DNA from: UBA7359 sp038142205
GTDB taxonomy: Bacteria; Pseudomonadota; Gammaproteobacteria; Eutrophobiales; Eutrophobiaceae
Direction: 5' to 3'
Assembly (NCBI GenBank): GCA_038142205.1
Contig: JAYQJO010000001.1
Location: forward strand, 1,674,001-1,738,000
Length of the DNA: 64,000 bases
Below, piece after piece: positions 55,530 through 64,000 of this stretch. The notes under the pieces are model-generated. The model saw only the letters and a list, made by a program, of their open reading frames with translations, was not told where the DNA came from and searched no databases. The position numbers and the translations under genes are program-made. Numbering within the stretch: position 1 is the stretch's first letter; each line of letters starts with the position of its first letter.

Positions 55530-56485
55530 AGCATTTTATATTTCAGTTTATTAATGAGGGTGATAATTGAATTATCACAACAGTTATTATTAATTGACTG
55601 GCTCTCATATTCAAACTCGATAGTTGAATGTGATATCTGAAATGATTCATTTAAAATATCTTTTATTTGACCTTTGATCTTTTCTGCATCTTGATGTCCC
55701 GACTCAGAAATAACGACATGTGATTCGAGTGACCGTTCATGTTCATTTAATTCCCACACATGCAAGTGGTGGACTTCTTTTATATTTTCAATCTCCTCTA
55801 TTTTCTTAGTCACTTCATTAATATCAATATCAGTCGGTACACTTTGCATCAGAATCCTAATCACTGATTTTATTTCGATATATCCATGAAAAAGAACATA
55901 AACCGCGATTAGAAAAGTACAAATCGTATCCACAATGTACCATTCATAAAAAATGATAAGTGTGCCTGCGATAATGACGGCGACACTACTCAATGCATCT
56001 GCCACATTATGTAAAAAGGCTGCACGAATATTAAGACTGTCTTTTGACATGGCATACGTCAATACAGCTGTTATTACATCTATAACTAATGCAATACAGG
56101 CAATAATAACAACGATCCAACCGGCTATCGGTTCGGGTTCGAATACGCGCATAACTGCCTCGAACAGAAGATAGAGCCCAATCAAGATCAAGGTTGTTAA
56201 ATTAATCATTGCACCAATTAATTCAGCACGCTTGTAACCAAAGGTACGGCTTTCATCCGCTGGCTTCTCTGCCCACCTTCTGGCAATTAATGCAATTAGA
56301 AGAGATGCTGCATCACTAAAGTTATGAAGCGCATCAGCAACAAGCGCAAGACTTCCGGAAAGAATCCCTCCAACAACCTGCACTATGGTCAAAACAAGAT
56401 TAACAAATAGTGCAAATATTAATCGCCTAATGTTATTCGTATTATTAACATTTATATGTTCAGTGTGAGCATGAGATGTATTCAT
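55526..56485 (-). CDS. czcD: CzcD-type cation diffusion facilitator
   Basis: This 319-residue CDF exporter has six membrane helices with the zinc/cobalt/cadmium site (VADALHNFSDAASLL in helix 2, HNVADALSSVAV in helix 5), a His-bearing N-terminus (NTSHAHTEH), and a C-terminal cytoplasmic domain (IKEVHHLHVWELNEHERSLE). It lies 27 bases after the PII-like gene and overlaps the short CDF gene. The set suggests Zn, Co or Cd export at the inner membrane, complementing the CzcCBA envelope pump upstream. Confidence 0.93.
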   Translation of the reverse strand: MNTSHAHTEHINVNNTNNIRRLIFALFVNLVLTIVQVVGGILSGSLALVADALHNFSDAASLLIALIARRWAEKPADESRTFGYKRAELIGAMINLTTLILIGLYLLFEAVMRVFEPEPIAGWIVVIIACIALVIDVITAVLTYAMSKDSLNIRAAFLHNVADALSSVAVIIAGTLIIFYEWYIVDTICTFLIAVYVLFHGYIEIKSVIRILMQSVPTDIDINEVTKKIEEIENIKEVHHLHVWELNEHERSLESHVVISESGHQDAEKIKGQIKDILNESFQISHSTIEFEYESQSINNNCCDNSIITLINKLKYKML

Positions 56486-56512
56486 AGTATTAGAGTATCG
56501 AATATCACATTA

Positions 56513-56854
56513 TTAAATTGCATCTTTTCCCGCAGCACCAGTACTAATTCGAATTGCATTGTTAACGGGTAACACATAGATTTTTCCATCACGTCGTAAA
56601 CCTGTATGAGCATGCGTTTGTATTTCATGTACGATTTTTTCGACAAGTTCATCCCCACATGTTATTTCCATTTTAATACACGGCAAAAATTCAAAACCGT
56701 CATCAAGACGCTCTTCATTTTCTGTACCACCACGGCTTCTTCCAAAACCTTTGTAATCAGCTATGCTCATTCCTGTTAATCCATCAATCTTATGTAACGC
56801 CAGAGTCACATTCTCAAGCATATGTTCTTTTATGTATGCAACTATCATTTTCAT
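56513..56854 (-). CDS. PII-like signalling protein, copy 2
   Basis: This 113-residue PII-fold protein (MKMIVAYIKEHMLENVTLAL, KIYVLPVNNAIRISTGAAG) has a T-loop reading DYKGFGRSRGGTENEERLDD, longer and more acidic than GlnB. It lies 24 bases after the CzcA-like gene, the usual place of the metal-efflux-linked PII group. Sequence differs strongly from copy 1, so they are not recent duplicates. Confidence 0.88.
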   Translation of the reverse strand: MKMIVAYIKEHMLENVTLALHKIDGLTGMSIADYKGFGRSRGGTENEERLDDGFEFLPCIKMEITCGDELVEKIVHEIQTHAHTGLRRDGKIYVLPVNNAIRISTGAAGKDAI

Positions 56855-56878
56855 ACTTAAATTCTCCAGTTATTGGCT

Positions 56879-59800
56879 TTACTTTATTTCAGGTTCAATA
56901 TGAATGGCAAACCACTTATAAAGAGCGGGAATCACTAACAACGTTAATATGGTAGAGGTGACTAATCCACACACAACCAATGTAGCTAATCCACGTAGAA
57001 CTACACTACCTGTTCCTGTAGACAGTAATAGTGGAATCATCGCCAGAACTGTTGTTAAGGCAGTCATCAATACGGGTCTTAATCTGAGACACGCTCCTTG
57101 AATAGATACTTCATCAATATTCATTCCCTTCTCTAATAATTGGTTAAAGTAAGTTACCAATACAATCCCATTCATTAAGGCAATACCAAAGAGTGAAATA
57201 AAACCGACAGAGGCCGGTACAGAAAGATTTTGCCCGCTTAACCATAAAGCGACCACTCCTCCTACCAGAGCCAATGGAATGTTTAAAAAGATCAACGTTG
57301 CATTTTTAAATGAATTAAAACTGCTATAAAGCATGATAAATATTAATAGTAACGTAACGGGGATAACGATTGCTAAACGCTTGTTCGCTTCTTGTTGTAA
57401 ACGATACTGCCCACCCCAAGTCACTAGATAACCAGGAGGTAACTCAACACTTTGATCAATTTGTTGTTGAGCTTCTTCGACAAAGGTAACAATATCACGA
57501 CCGACAACATTACTTTGTACTGTAATAAAACGTTGATTGTTTTGTCGTGTGATCTGTCTTTGACCAACCAGTTCTTCAATCAAAGCGACTTGTTCAAGTG
57601 GCACTTTTATTCCATCAGGAGTTTCGATCAGTATTTGTTTGATATCGTCTTTTGTCGCTCTTGCTTCCGGTGTATATCGAACAAATATATCGAAACGGCG
57701 TATTCCTTCAAAAATTTGTCCAGCAGAAACACCACCAACTGCAGCACTGATAACACTCTGAACATCTTCCAGATTTAAACCATAACGAGCAATCGCTTGC
57801 CTATCGGGACGAATACGAAGTTGTGGAACACCTGATACCTGATCGACCTGAACATCAGCCGCCCCCTCTACTTCTTGTATCACTGCTGCTATTTCATCGG
57901 CTTTCTCTTTTAAAATATCCAGATCATCACCAAACACTTTTATTGCGAGTTCTGCTCTGACACCTTCTAGTAATTCATCAACTGTCATTTTTATAGGTTG
58001 AGTTAAGTTCGCCTGAATGCCCGGGATGTTTTTTATTTTTTTCCGAATCTGATCCTCGATGAAAGATTGATCTTTAGGCTTACGCCATTCCGTATTTGGT
58101 TTAAGAATGACATACATTTCGGCTGAATTAGTTGGATCAGCATGTGCGCCCACTTCACCACGACCGATACGTGTCACCACTTTAGTAATTTCAGGTATTT
58201 CTAAAAAACGCTTTTCAACTAACATGGTATTACGCTTACTTTCTTTTAACGAAATAGACGGCGCCATTGTTAAGCGAACAACTATCGTGCCTTCATTCAA
58301 CTTTGGTGTGAACTCAGCACCCAGTTGAGGAAAAATCGCACCACCGATAGCAATTAAAACAAACGCAACGATTAACGCAATGAATCGGTTATGAACGAAA
58401 TAGCGTACCAGTGGCGTATAAATTTTAAGTAGCCATTTAACGATGGGTACTTGATCTTCACCATTTTCATTTTCTTTCTGTTTAGGCTTACTCATGACAA
58501 ACGAAGCAAGTACAGGTGCGATAAAGATCGCAAATAATAGTGATCCCGTCATCGCTAATGCAATGGTATACGCCAAAGGGCCAAATGTTTTTCCTTCTAC
58601 TCCTTGTAAAGTAAACAAAGGGAGAAACACGATCAGAATAATGATAATCGCAAAGACAATGGGCCTCCCTACTTCACGACAGGCACGACCCACGATATGT
58701 AATACACTTTCATCAGAATTTTCTTTACGTAATAGGCGATCAATATTTTCTACCATGACGACACCACCATCGACCATCATGCCAATTGCTATTGCTAATC
58801 CACCGAACGACATTAGGTTTGCAGATATATCGAGAACATACATGCCTATCAAAGCAAAGAAGACCGAAAACGGAATTGATATCGCAACGACAAAACTGGG
58901 TCGTAGTGCTCCCAAAAACACTAGCAGGATAATAACAACCAACACAACACCTTGAACCAAAGCATCTGTTACAGTCTTAACACATGCTTCAACCAGACTT
59001 TTTGTTCATAATAAGGAACGATTCGAATCCCTTCAGGAAGTATCTTATTAATCTCACTTAATCTTTTTTCGACATCCGCAATCACTGTTGAAGAATTGGT
59101 ACCAAACAATTTAATCACCATACCGGCAATCACTTCCTCGACACCATTACGGGTTTGTAACCCTCTGCGTATAGCTCCCCCTGTTTTAATACCCGCCAGA
59201 TCCCCCAGAAAGATAGGACTGCCATCTACAGTCTTTATGACTATATTATTTAAATCATCAATGCCTTTGGCTAAACCAACAGACCGAACAATAAATTCTT
59301 CAGAGTTCTTCTCGATGAACTGTGCACCAACATTTAAATTATTGGCACGAATACGTTCGATCACATCTTGCAAGGAAACGGAATAACGCAATAACGCATC
59401 GGGATTAATTTCTACATGAAATTGTTTTTCAAAACCGCCTATGCCCAATATCTCCGTAACACCTGGTACAGTTTGTAAGTTGAATTTAACTATCCAGTCT
59501 TGAATCTCTCGTAGCTCTATCAACGAGTATTGTCCTGTTGTATCTTCAAGATAATAAAACAGGATTAAGCCCATACCAGTTGAAATCGGCCCCATCACCG
59601 GTTCACCGAAACCATCTGGTATTTGTTCTCTTGCTTCCTGTAAACGTTCATTCACCAATTGACGCGCAAAATAAATATCAACGTTGTCTTCAAAATAAAC
59701 ATTCACTACTGACAAACCAAAGTTGGATATAGAGCGAACATTATCGATACCGGGTAATCCGGTCATGGCCACTTCCACTGGAAAGGTGACGTACATTTCG

Positions 59801-59982
59801 ATTTCTTCCGGAGCGAGACCTTCCGTTTCGGTAAATATTTGTACAAGATTAGGTGACACATCAGGGAATGCATCAATGGGTATTTGCGTATAGGCCCGAT
59901 AACCTCCGATCATTATCATGATGGCAAACAACACCATCAGTAATCGGTTATGTAGACTAAAGTCGATTAATTTATCAATCAT
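56879..59982 (-). pseudogene. czcA: CzcA-type heavy-metal RND efflux pump, frameshifted
   Basis: This inner-membrane RND pump of about 1,035 residues begins MIDKLIDFSLHNRLLMVLFA and contains IPIDAFPDVSPNLVQI, the helix-4 signature AIGMMVDGGVVMVEN, VDELLEGVRAELAIKVFGDD and two RND halves. The frame breaks after VPYYEQK; adding one base to the T5 run at 58999-59003 gives QKSLVEACVKTVTDALVQGV and joins the rest. The D-GG-VM-EN variant differs from both classical CzcA (D-GA-V) and CusA, so the metal is uncertain; a divalent cation is likely because of the two CDF genes. It lies 27 bases after czcB. Confidence 0.9.
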
Positions 59983-60009
59983 TTTTAAATTCTCTTTATT
60001 CGGTTTTAA

Positions 60010-61248
60010 TTAGTGACCATGGCCATCGCCAAAAGAAGCCTTCTGCATCTGTGCTTTCAGAACAAAAGCATTCTTTGCTACGTACTTTGCACCTGAGTGT
60101 AAACCCTCTAAAACTTCAACATGAGTGTTGTCACTACGGCCTAAGGTCACAGGATGTGGTTCAAAACCTTCTTCGGATTTGATGAACACCACGGATTGAT
60201 TATTAATTGTTTCTAATGCTGTTTTAGGAATAACAATGTCACTATTAAGATCTGATAATGTAACAACGACTGAGACGAATAAACCTGGTCGCCATTTTTT
60301 ATCTTTGTTTTCAATAACGATACGTGCAGTTGCACTTCGTGTTTCTTCAGAGACATTAGGACTGATATAAACAATTTCACTTTCTACATCCGGGATACCA
60401 TAACCAGAAACAACTTGTACTTGCTGTCCAATGTTTATCTTTTCAAGATCTTTTTGATAGATCGTTAGATTGACCCAAACGTGGTCAAGATTGGCAATAA
60501 CAAAAGGACGACTTTCATCATTCAACAATTCACCTTGGACGACATGCTTCTCAGTAATAACGCCTTCACCAGGTGAGCGAATTTCATACAATGTTAAGTC
60601 ACAATCATCGTTACATTGACTGATATTTTTCTCTATACCAATAGCACGTAATTTTTGCTTCATAAGATTATATTCAATATACGCATTGTCACGAACTTGC
60701 TGTGCTTCCAAAAATTCTGTTTCAGTTGTTAAACCTTCTTTCTTTAGTTTTTTCTCCCTATCAAAGGTTGTCCTTGATAATTCATATCGACTCTTTGCTG
60801 CTTCCGTTTCCGCTTTTATCTCAGCCAATTCTCTACTCGACAAGGTGGCCAGCAATTCTCCTGTTTCTACTTTTTCTCCCAATGATTTATAAACTTGCTT
60901 AGTTATTCCCGAGACACGAGGGACAATATGTATTAAGCGATCAGGATCGAGCGTGATTTCTCCAGACAATGTCATTGTTTCTTTTATACTGCCACGACCA
61001 GCTGTATCAATTTTGATTTCAAATTCTCTTATTTCTTTTTCAGAAAGCGCGATATGTTCTTCGTGGTCTTCCCCTTCTTCTTCTTCATCATGTCCATTTT
61101 CAATATGTCCAGCATCTTCTTTCTCAATGTAATCATGCTCATCATTTTCATTTGCAAAAGCATTGAAACAAATAAATAAACTTAATAAGCAAGGTAAAAA
61201 ATTAGCTCTTAGTTTACTTCTTAAAAAAACTATCAATAAAAATTTCAT
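60010..61248 (-). CDS. czcB: CzcB-type periplasmic adaptor
   Basis: This 412-residue membrane fusion protein has a signal peptide (to about residue 33), a His/Glu-rich segment (ENGHDEEEEGEDHEEH) able to bind metal, then the lipoyl/hairpin/barrel modules (RVSGITKQVYKSLGEKVETG, IANLDHVWVNLTIYQKDLE). It ends in a His cluster (FGDGHGH). It overlaps czcC by 4 bases (ATGA) and precedes czcA. Confidence 0.93.
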   Translation of the reverse strand: MKFLLIVFLRSKLRANFLPCLLSLFICFNAFANENDEHDYIEKEDAGHIENGHDEEEEGEDHEEHIALSEKEIREFEIKIDTAGRGSIKETMTLSGEITLDPDRLIHIVPRVSGITKQVYKSLGEKVETGELLATLSSRELAEIKAETEAAKSRYELSRTTFDREKKLKKEGLTTETEFLEAQQVRDNAYIEYNLMKQKLRAIGIEKNISQCNDDCDLTLYEIRSPGEGVITEKHVVQGELLNDESRPFVIANLDHVWVNLTIYQKDLEKINIGQQVQVVSGYGIPDVESEIVYISPNVSEETRSATARIVIENKDKKWRPGLFVSVVVTLSDLNSDIVIPKTALETINNQSVVFIKSEEGFEPHPVTLGRSDNTHVEVLEGLHSGAKYVAKNAFVLKAQMQKASFGDGHGH

Positions 61249-62639
61249 TGGATTGCCTCCTCAGCAATATAATCATTTCCTTCATTCAACGGTGATCCAA
61301 TCAATCGTTCAATTGCGATTACAATTCGGTGATACTCTTTAACGGAATCAATATATTGTTGTCGTGTTTCAAAATAAGTACGTTGCGCATCTAACAAACC
61401 CAATAGATCAAGTTTTCCTAAACGATATATTTTTGTTGCCGCATCAAAGGCTTCTTTAGCGCCAGGCAATATTTCATCATTTAGTGTTGTGACTTCGTTA
61501 TGAAGGATATTTAATCTTTGATAGGCGATTAGCAGTGCCGAACGTAGTCTTGTCTCTGTGACTTCCCGTTGTTTTGATGCCTGATTCAGTCCTACTTCAG
61601 ATCGTTGAACGCCAGTCTGTTTTTTATCAAATAAAAACAAAGGAATCGATATGCTGGCAACTGCAGCAACATCATCTGTCTGATTTAGATGGCGCATACC
61701 AGCACTCACAGAAATATTCGGAATCGTTTCAGCACGTGCCAACGTAATAGCATTTTGATGTCGACTAACTTCTGTTGCCCAACGCGCTAGATCAGGATTA
61801 TTGTTAATTTTGTTAACGATTGATGCTAATTGAGGTATAGAAGATATATTGTATAAATCTCCTTCTACTTTATTGAAAGTAACATCGGTACCACCCCAAC
61901 CTGTCACCAGATTTTGTTTTGATATAGTTAACTGTCGTTCAGCATTTATCTGACTCAATTGTGATTTTGAAAGCTCAACTCTTGCTTTAATTTCTTCGAG
62001 TGGCGATACCTTGCCTGCTTCAACGCGTTTTTTTACTGTTTGATATATCTCGCCGGCAAGATCTTTTATTTCCGTTGTTATGGTTAACTTCTCTTGGTCC
62101 CCGAGCACTTCAGCATAAGCAATTGCTGTTTGCGATAAGAGATCAACGCGTTTTACTTCATAATCCCATAGAGCAAGATTACGGTCTGAGGATGCAAGTT
62201 GCCGACGCTTCATCCGTTTATCACCTAACTCGATTAATTGGCTTAGCGTAATCGTTGTTTCTGATGACCGAAAACCACTTAAGTTACTTGAGCCAGCAAA
62301 GTTTTCTATTTCAAATCCTGCTACTGGATTCGGTAACAATCCTGCTTCAATCTGATCAATTTCTTTCGATCTGATTGTCCAGGCATAAGTAGCCAATTCG
62401 GGATTATGTTTAAGCGTCAGGACAATAACTTGTCTTAACGTTAAATTACCCGTTGGTTGAATCATCGGTTGATCAAATTCTTCCGGTGCCATTGTTGGTG
62501 GCAATTGAAGTTCATCATCAACAGCCATAACTGTTGCGTACATGAAGCATGCAACAGTAAATACTAAAGTTTTAATCATCATACTTAATCTCGTAAATAA
62601 AAGACAACATCCTCTCAGCACACACTGAAAGAGATTCAT
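61245..62639 (-). CDS. czcC: CzcC-type outer membrane channel (TolC family)
   Basis: This 464-residue outer-membrane factor has a signal-like N-terminus and the TolC-type repeat (TLRQVIVLTLKHNPELATYA, GFEIENFAGSSNLSGFRSSE, RLGKLDLLGLLDAQRTYFE). It opens the CzcCBA-like set after the small exported protein. No damage is seen. Together with czcB and czcA it should form an envelope-spanning exporter. Confidence 0.93.
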   Translation of the reverse strand: MNLFQCVLRGCCLLFTRLSMMIKTLVFTVACFMYATVMAVDDELQLPPTMAPEEFDQPMIQPTGNLTLRQVIVLTLKHNPELATYAWTIRSKEIDQIEAGLLPNPVAGFEIENFAGSSNLSGFRSSETTITLSQLIELGDKRMKRRQLASSDRNLALWDYEVKRVDLLSQTAIAYAEVLGDQEKLTITTEIKDLAGEIYQTVKKRVEAGKVSPLEEIKARVELSKSQLSQINAERQLTISKQNLVTGWGGTDVTFNKVEGDLYNISSIPQLASIVNKINNNPDLARWATEVSRHQNAITLARAETIPNISVSAGMRHLNQTDDVAAVASISIPLFLFDKKQTGVQRSEVGLNQASKQREVTETRLRSALLIAYQRLNILHNEVTTLNDEILPGAKEAFDAATKIYRLGKLDLLGLLDAQRTYFETRQQYIDSVKEYHRIVIAIERLIGSPLNEGNDYIAEEAIQ

Positions 62640-62673
62640 TATTGTTTAAGAACTACCTGATGGTAGTCAGAGA

Positions 62674-62985
62674 TTAAGCTATTGGAGGTTGGTAAGGCGG
62701 AGGCCCGTTAATGGAAAGATAATCTTGTTTCTGAAAATTTAGGACTTCATTGATTCGTTGATTTGCAACAAATGATATTTTTTGCACTAGTCCCAAAGAG
62801 TGCGAAGAAAAATGACAGCAGTGATCACAGGAGATAGAGTCACTATCAGTATCATGCTGTGTATTCATTTCCATTGAATGACTTTCCTGAGAATCGGCTA
62901 GTTCATGAGCATAGGCATGTATCGGCATGATGATCCCGGATAGAGTCATCAAAACCAATAATATTTTTGCTATTTGAGTTCGCAT
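62674..62985 (-). CDS. Small exported Cys/His-rich protein (CzcI/DUF2946-like)
   Basis: This 103-residue protein has a signal peptide (to about residue 26, ending HAYA). A His/Cys cluster (MEMNTQHDTDSDSISCDHCC, then HFSSHS) and the tail SINGPPPYQPPIA follow. The layout, size and Pro-rich end are like CzcI/DUF2946 proteins that precede czcCBA and are thought to modulate its expression. It lies 34 bases before czcC, starting the operon. Confidence 0.78.
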   Translation of the reverse strand: MRTQIAKILLVLMTLSGIIMPIHAYAHELADSQESHSMEMNTQHDTDSDSISCDHCCHFSSHSLGLVQKISFVANQRINEVLNFQKQDYLSINGPPPYQPPIA

Positions 62986-63329
62986 AACCAGAATATGGAC
63001 TAATTATTGTTAAATTTCAAATTTACCATATTTAATTAGTCTAAAATATTAGTTCGATAGTCCCAAAAGTTGATGAAATTTGAGAATGTTCTCTTATAGC
63101 CGGTAACAGATAAATAGTTAACATCAATCCGCGACCATGTAGGAAGTTTCTATATGCTTTATTTATGTTTATCTATAAGAACGGGGGCATATATGGGGGC
63201 ATACTTCTATACTAGAATGATAAATAATTATAAATATTAAGTCGTTGAACTAAGTATTAAACTCCTGCTAGAGAAACCGAATTAATAATTTGGTTAATGA
63301 ATCAACGATAAAACTTATTCACTGTTCTA
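62986..63329. other. Intergenic region at the right end of the metal island
   Basis: No gene was found in these 344 bases. It should carry the czc promoter on its left side. At 63183-63202 two GGGGGCAT octamers with a 12-bp period occur in opposite orientation to those at 43727-43746. No tRNA fragment is present here. Confidence 0.5.
63183..63202 (+). repeat. GGGGGCAT-N4-GGGGGCAT element, right copy
   Basis: Two GGGGGCAT octamers stand 12 bp apart on the plus strand, the mirror image of the left copy near tRNA-Arg. The distance between copies is about 19.4 kb and covers the whole metal-resistance set. Confidence 0.75.
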
Positions 63330-63839
63330 TCAGATTGAAATTTTCTTTTTGATATCTTCAACCCTTGGATCATTGAGGATCGAACCTTTCAAATGAAGAA
63401 TATGCGCGTTTTGATGTTCAGAATAATTCGCATAGTCGTAAATTACTTTGTGTGGAATTAATGTTGCGGTAATAATTTGATAATTCTTATCAAAAATAAC
63501 CGCCACCAAACTATCAAAAGCTTTAGTATCTAAATTTCTTATGGCGCCTAGTTGCCTTGATTTATTTTCAGCGGTTACTCTTCTACCTTTTATTTGAATC
63601 TTGACACCTTCTGAATCAGTAGCATCAAACCCTGCAGAAGAATTTTCTGCCAATTCAAGCCCTAGCCCTTTTGCAACAAGCCATTCTGTATAATCACCAA
63701 CAGGGTTATTCCTCGTGCGCACAACCTTTCTACGTTTCAAATCATCCAGTATAGCTGAGTGAAATTGTAATAATTCAATCACTGATAAGCTTTTTAGATC
63801 AGTATATTTCGTCAAAATAGAATTACTCGACTCAGCCAT
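63330..63839 (-). CDS. DUF6998-like protein with possible PD-(D/E)xK nuclease fold
   Basis: This 169-residue cytoplasmic protein has an N-terminal helical part (SVIELLQFHSAILDDLKRRK) and then NPVGDYTEWLVAKGLG, AGFDATDSEGVKIQIKGRRV and LGAIRNLDTKAFDSLVAVIF. The GDYTEW ... D ... QIKGR arrangement looks like a restriction-endonuclease-type active site. Such proteins often lie near GIY-YIG nucleases or defence genes. It is the first gene right of the metal island; the partial gene behind it may be its partner. Confidence 0.6.
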   Translation of the reverse strand: MAESSNSILTKYTDLKSLSVIELLQFHSAILDDLKRRKVVRTRNNPVGDYTEWLVAKGLGLELAENSSAGFDATDSEGVKIQIKGRRVTAENKSRQLGAIRNLDTKAFDSLVAVIFDKNYQIITATLIPHKVIYDYANYSEHQNAHILHLKGSILNDPRVEDIKKKISI

Positions 63840-63888
63840 TTAAATTTGAATGGGTCATGAGATGATGTGTCTATTTCTCAATTACCCT

Positions 63889-64000
63889 TTAGTTTTTATT
63901 AAACCCATACTGTCTTGTTAATAATTTATCTTTCCAACGATTCTCAATTGCTATGACAGAATCTGGTGGCAAATCAATATCGCATGTTTCAAGTATGGAA
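63889..64000 (-). CDS. C-terminal end of a gene running off the window, possibly GIY-YIG nuclease
   Basis: The last 36 codons of a minus-strand frame are visible: SILETCDIDLPPDSVIAIE, then a Trp-Lys-rich end (NRWKDKLLTRQYGFNKN) and TAA. The pattern resembles C-termini of GIY-YIG nuclease-family proteins, but the catalytic part lies outside the window, so this is a guess. It sits 50 bases upstream of the DUF6998-like gene in the same direction. Confidence 0.45.
   Translation of the reverse strand, partial: SILETCDIDLPPDSVIAIENRWKDKLLTRQYGFNKN

Overview
This window is AT-rich DNA from a gammaproteobacterium. Supporting signs are a cbb3-oxidase block with a classic FNR/ANR regulator and perfect FNR boxes, tRNA-Arg genes of gammaproteobacterial type, a YqjG-type glutathionyl-hydroquinone reductase, and RND efflux systems. 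I cannot fix the genus. The gene set suggests a facultative or microaerobic, surface-attached bacterium exposed to metals.

Layout. (1) 1-17757, minus strand: a type I secretion locus for a giant (~4,960 aa) DUF4347/LEPR-type adhesin made of tandem beta-sandwich repeats, followed by its TolC, an HlyD-like adaptor and a partial GAF-like protein. (2) 18489-28006: ccoNOQP-ccoGH on the minus strand and ccoIS on the plus strand, with one perfect FNR box between them and a previously overlooked-looking 46-aa membrane ORF ahead of ccoN; then a SafE-like membrane protein and fnr. (3) 28208-38215: tRNA-Arg(TCG), an FNR-box-preceded MlaC/MMPL pair, an APC permease, an FHA protein, cytochrome b561, a dual CDGSH protein, yqjG and a pirin divergent from a LysR regulator. 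(4) 38560-40817: Kef-type antiporter, PepSY protein and a terminator. (5) 40895-43025: a 2-kb segment bounded by a 3'-half tRNA-Arg copy and the intact tRNA-Arg(ACG), carrying Mer-like metal genes. (6) 43385-62985: a metal-resistance island on the minus strand with two CBA-type RND systems, two CDF transporters, two PII-like proteins, a MerR regulator with its operator, MerC-like and thioredoxin-like proteins, two CDP-alcohol phosphatidyltransferases and two paralogous exported proteins with an HCLGVCDCD motif. (7) 63330-64000: a DUF6998-like protein and the end of another gene.

How the parts work together. FNR (27194-28006) probably controls the oxidase, its copper-loading P-type ATPase CcoI, the MlaC/MMPL pair and, unexpectedly, the Cus-type copper efflux operon, because each has a perfect TTGAT-N4-ATCAA site upstream. 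That ties copper delivery and copper export to low oxygen. The metal island looks tRNA-targeted: an AlpA-type regulator lies next to the tRNA, and inverted GGGGGCAT-N4-GGGGGCAT elements lie near both ends.

Quality warning. Eleven otherwise well-conserved genes are broken, mostly by one-base length changes at homopolymers, plus in-frame stops in ccoG, ccoO, one phosphatidyltransferase and the adhesin. The pattern looks more like a consensus-sequence problem than gene decay, so broken genes are listed at their full reconstructed extents.
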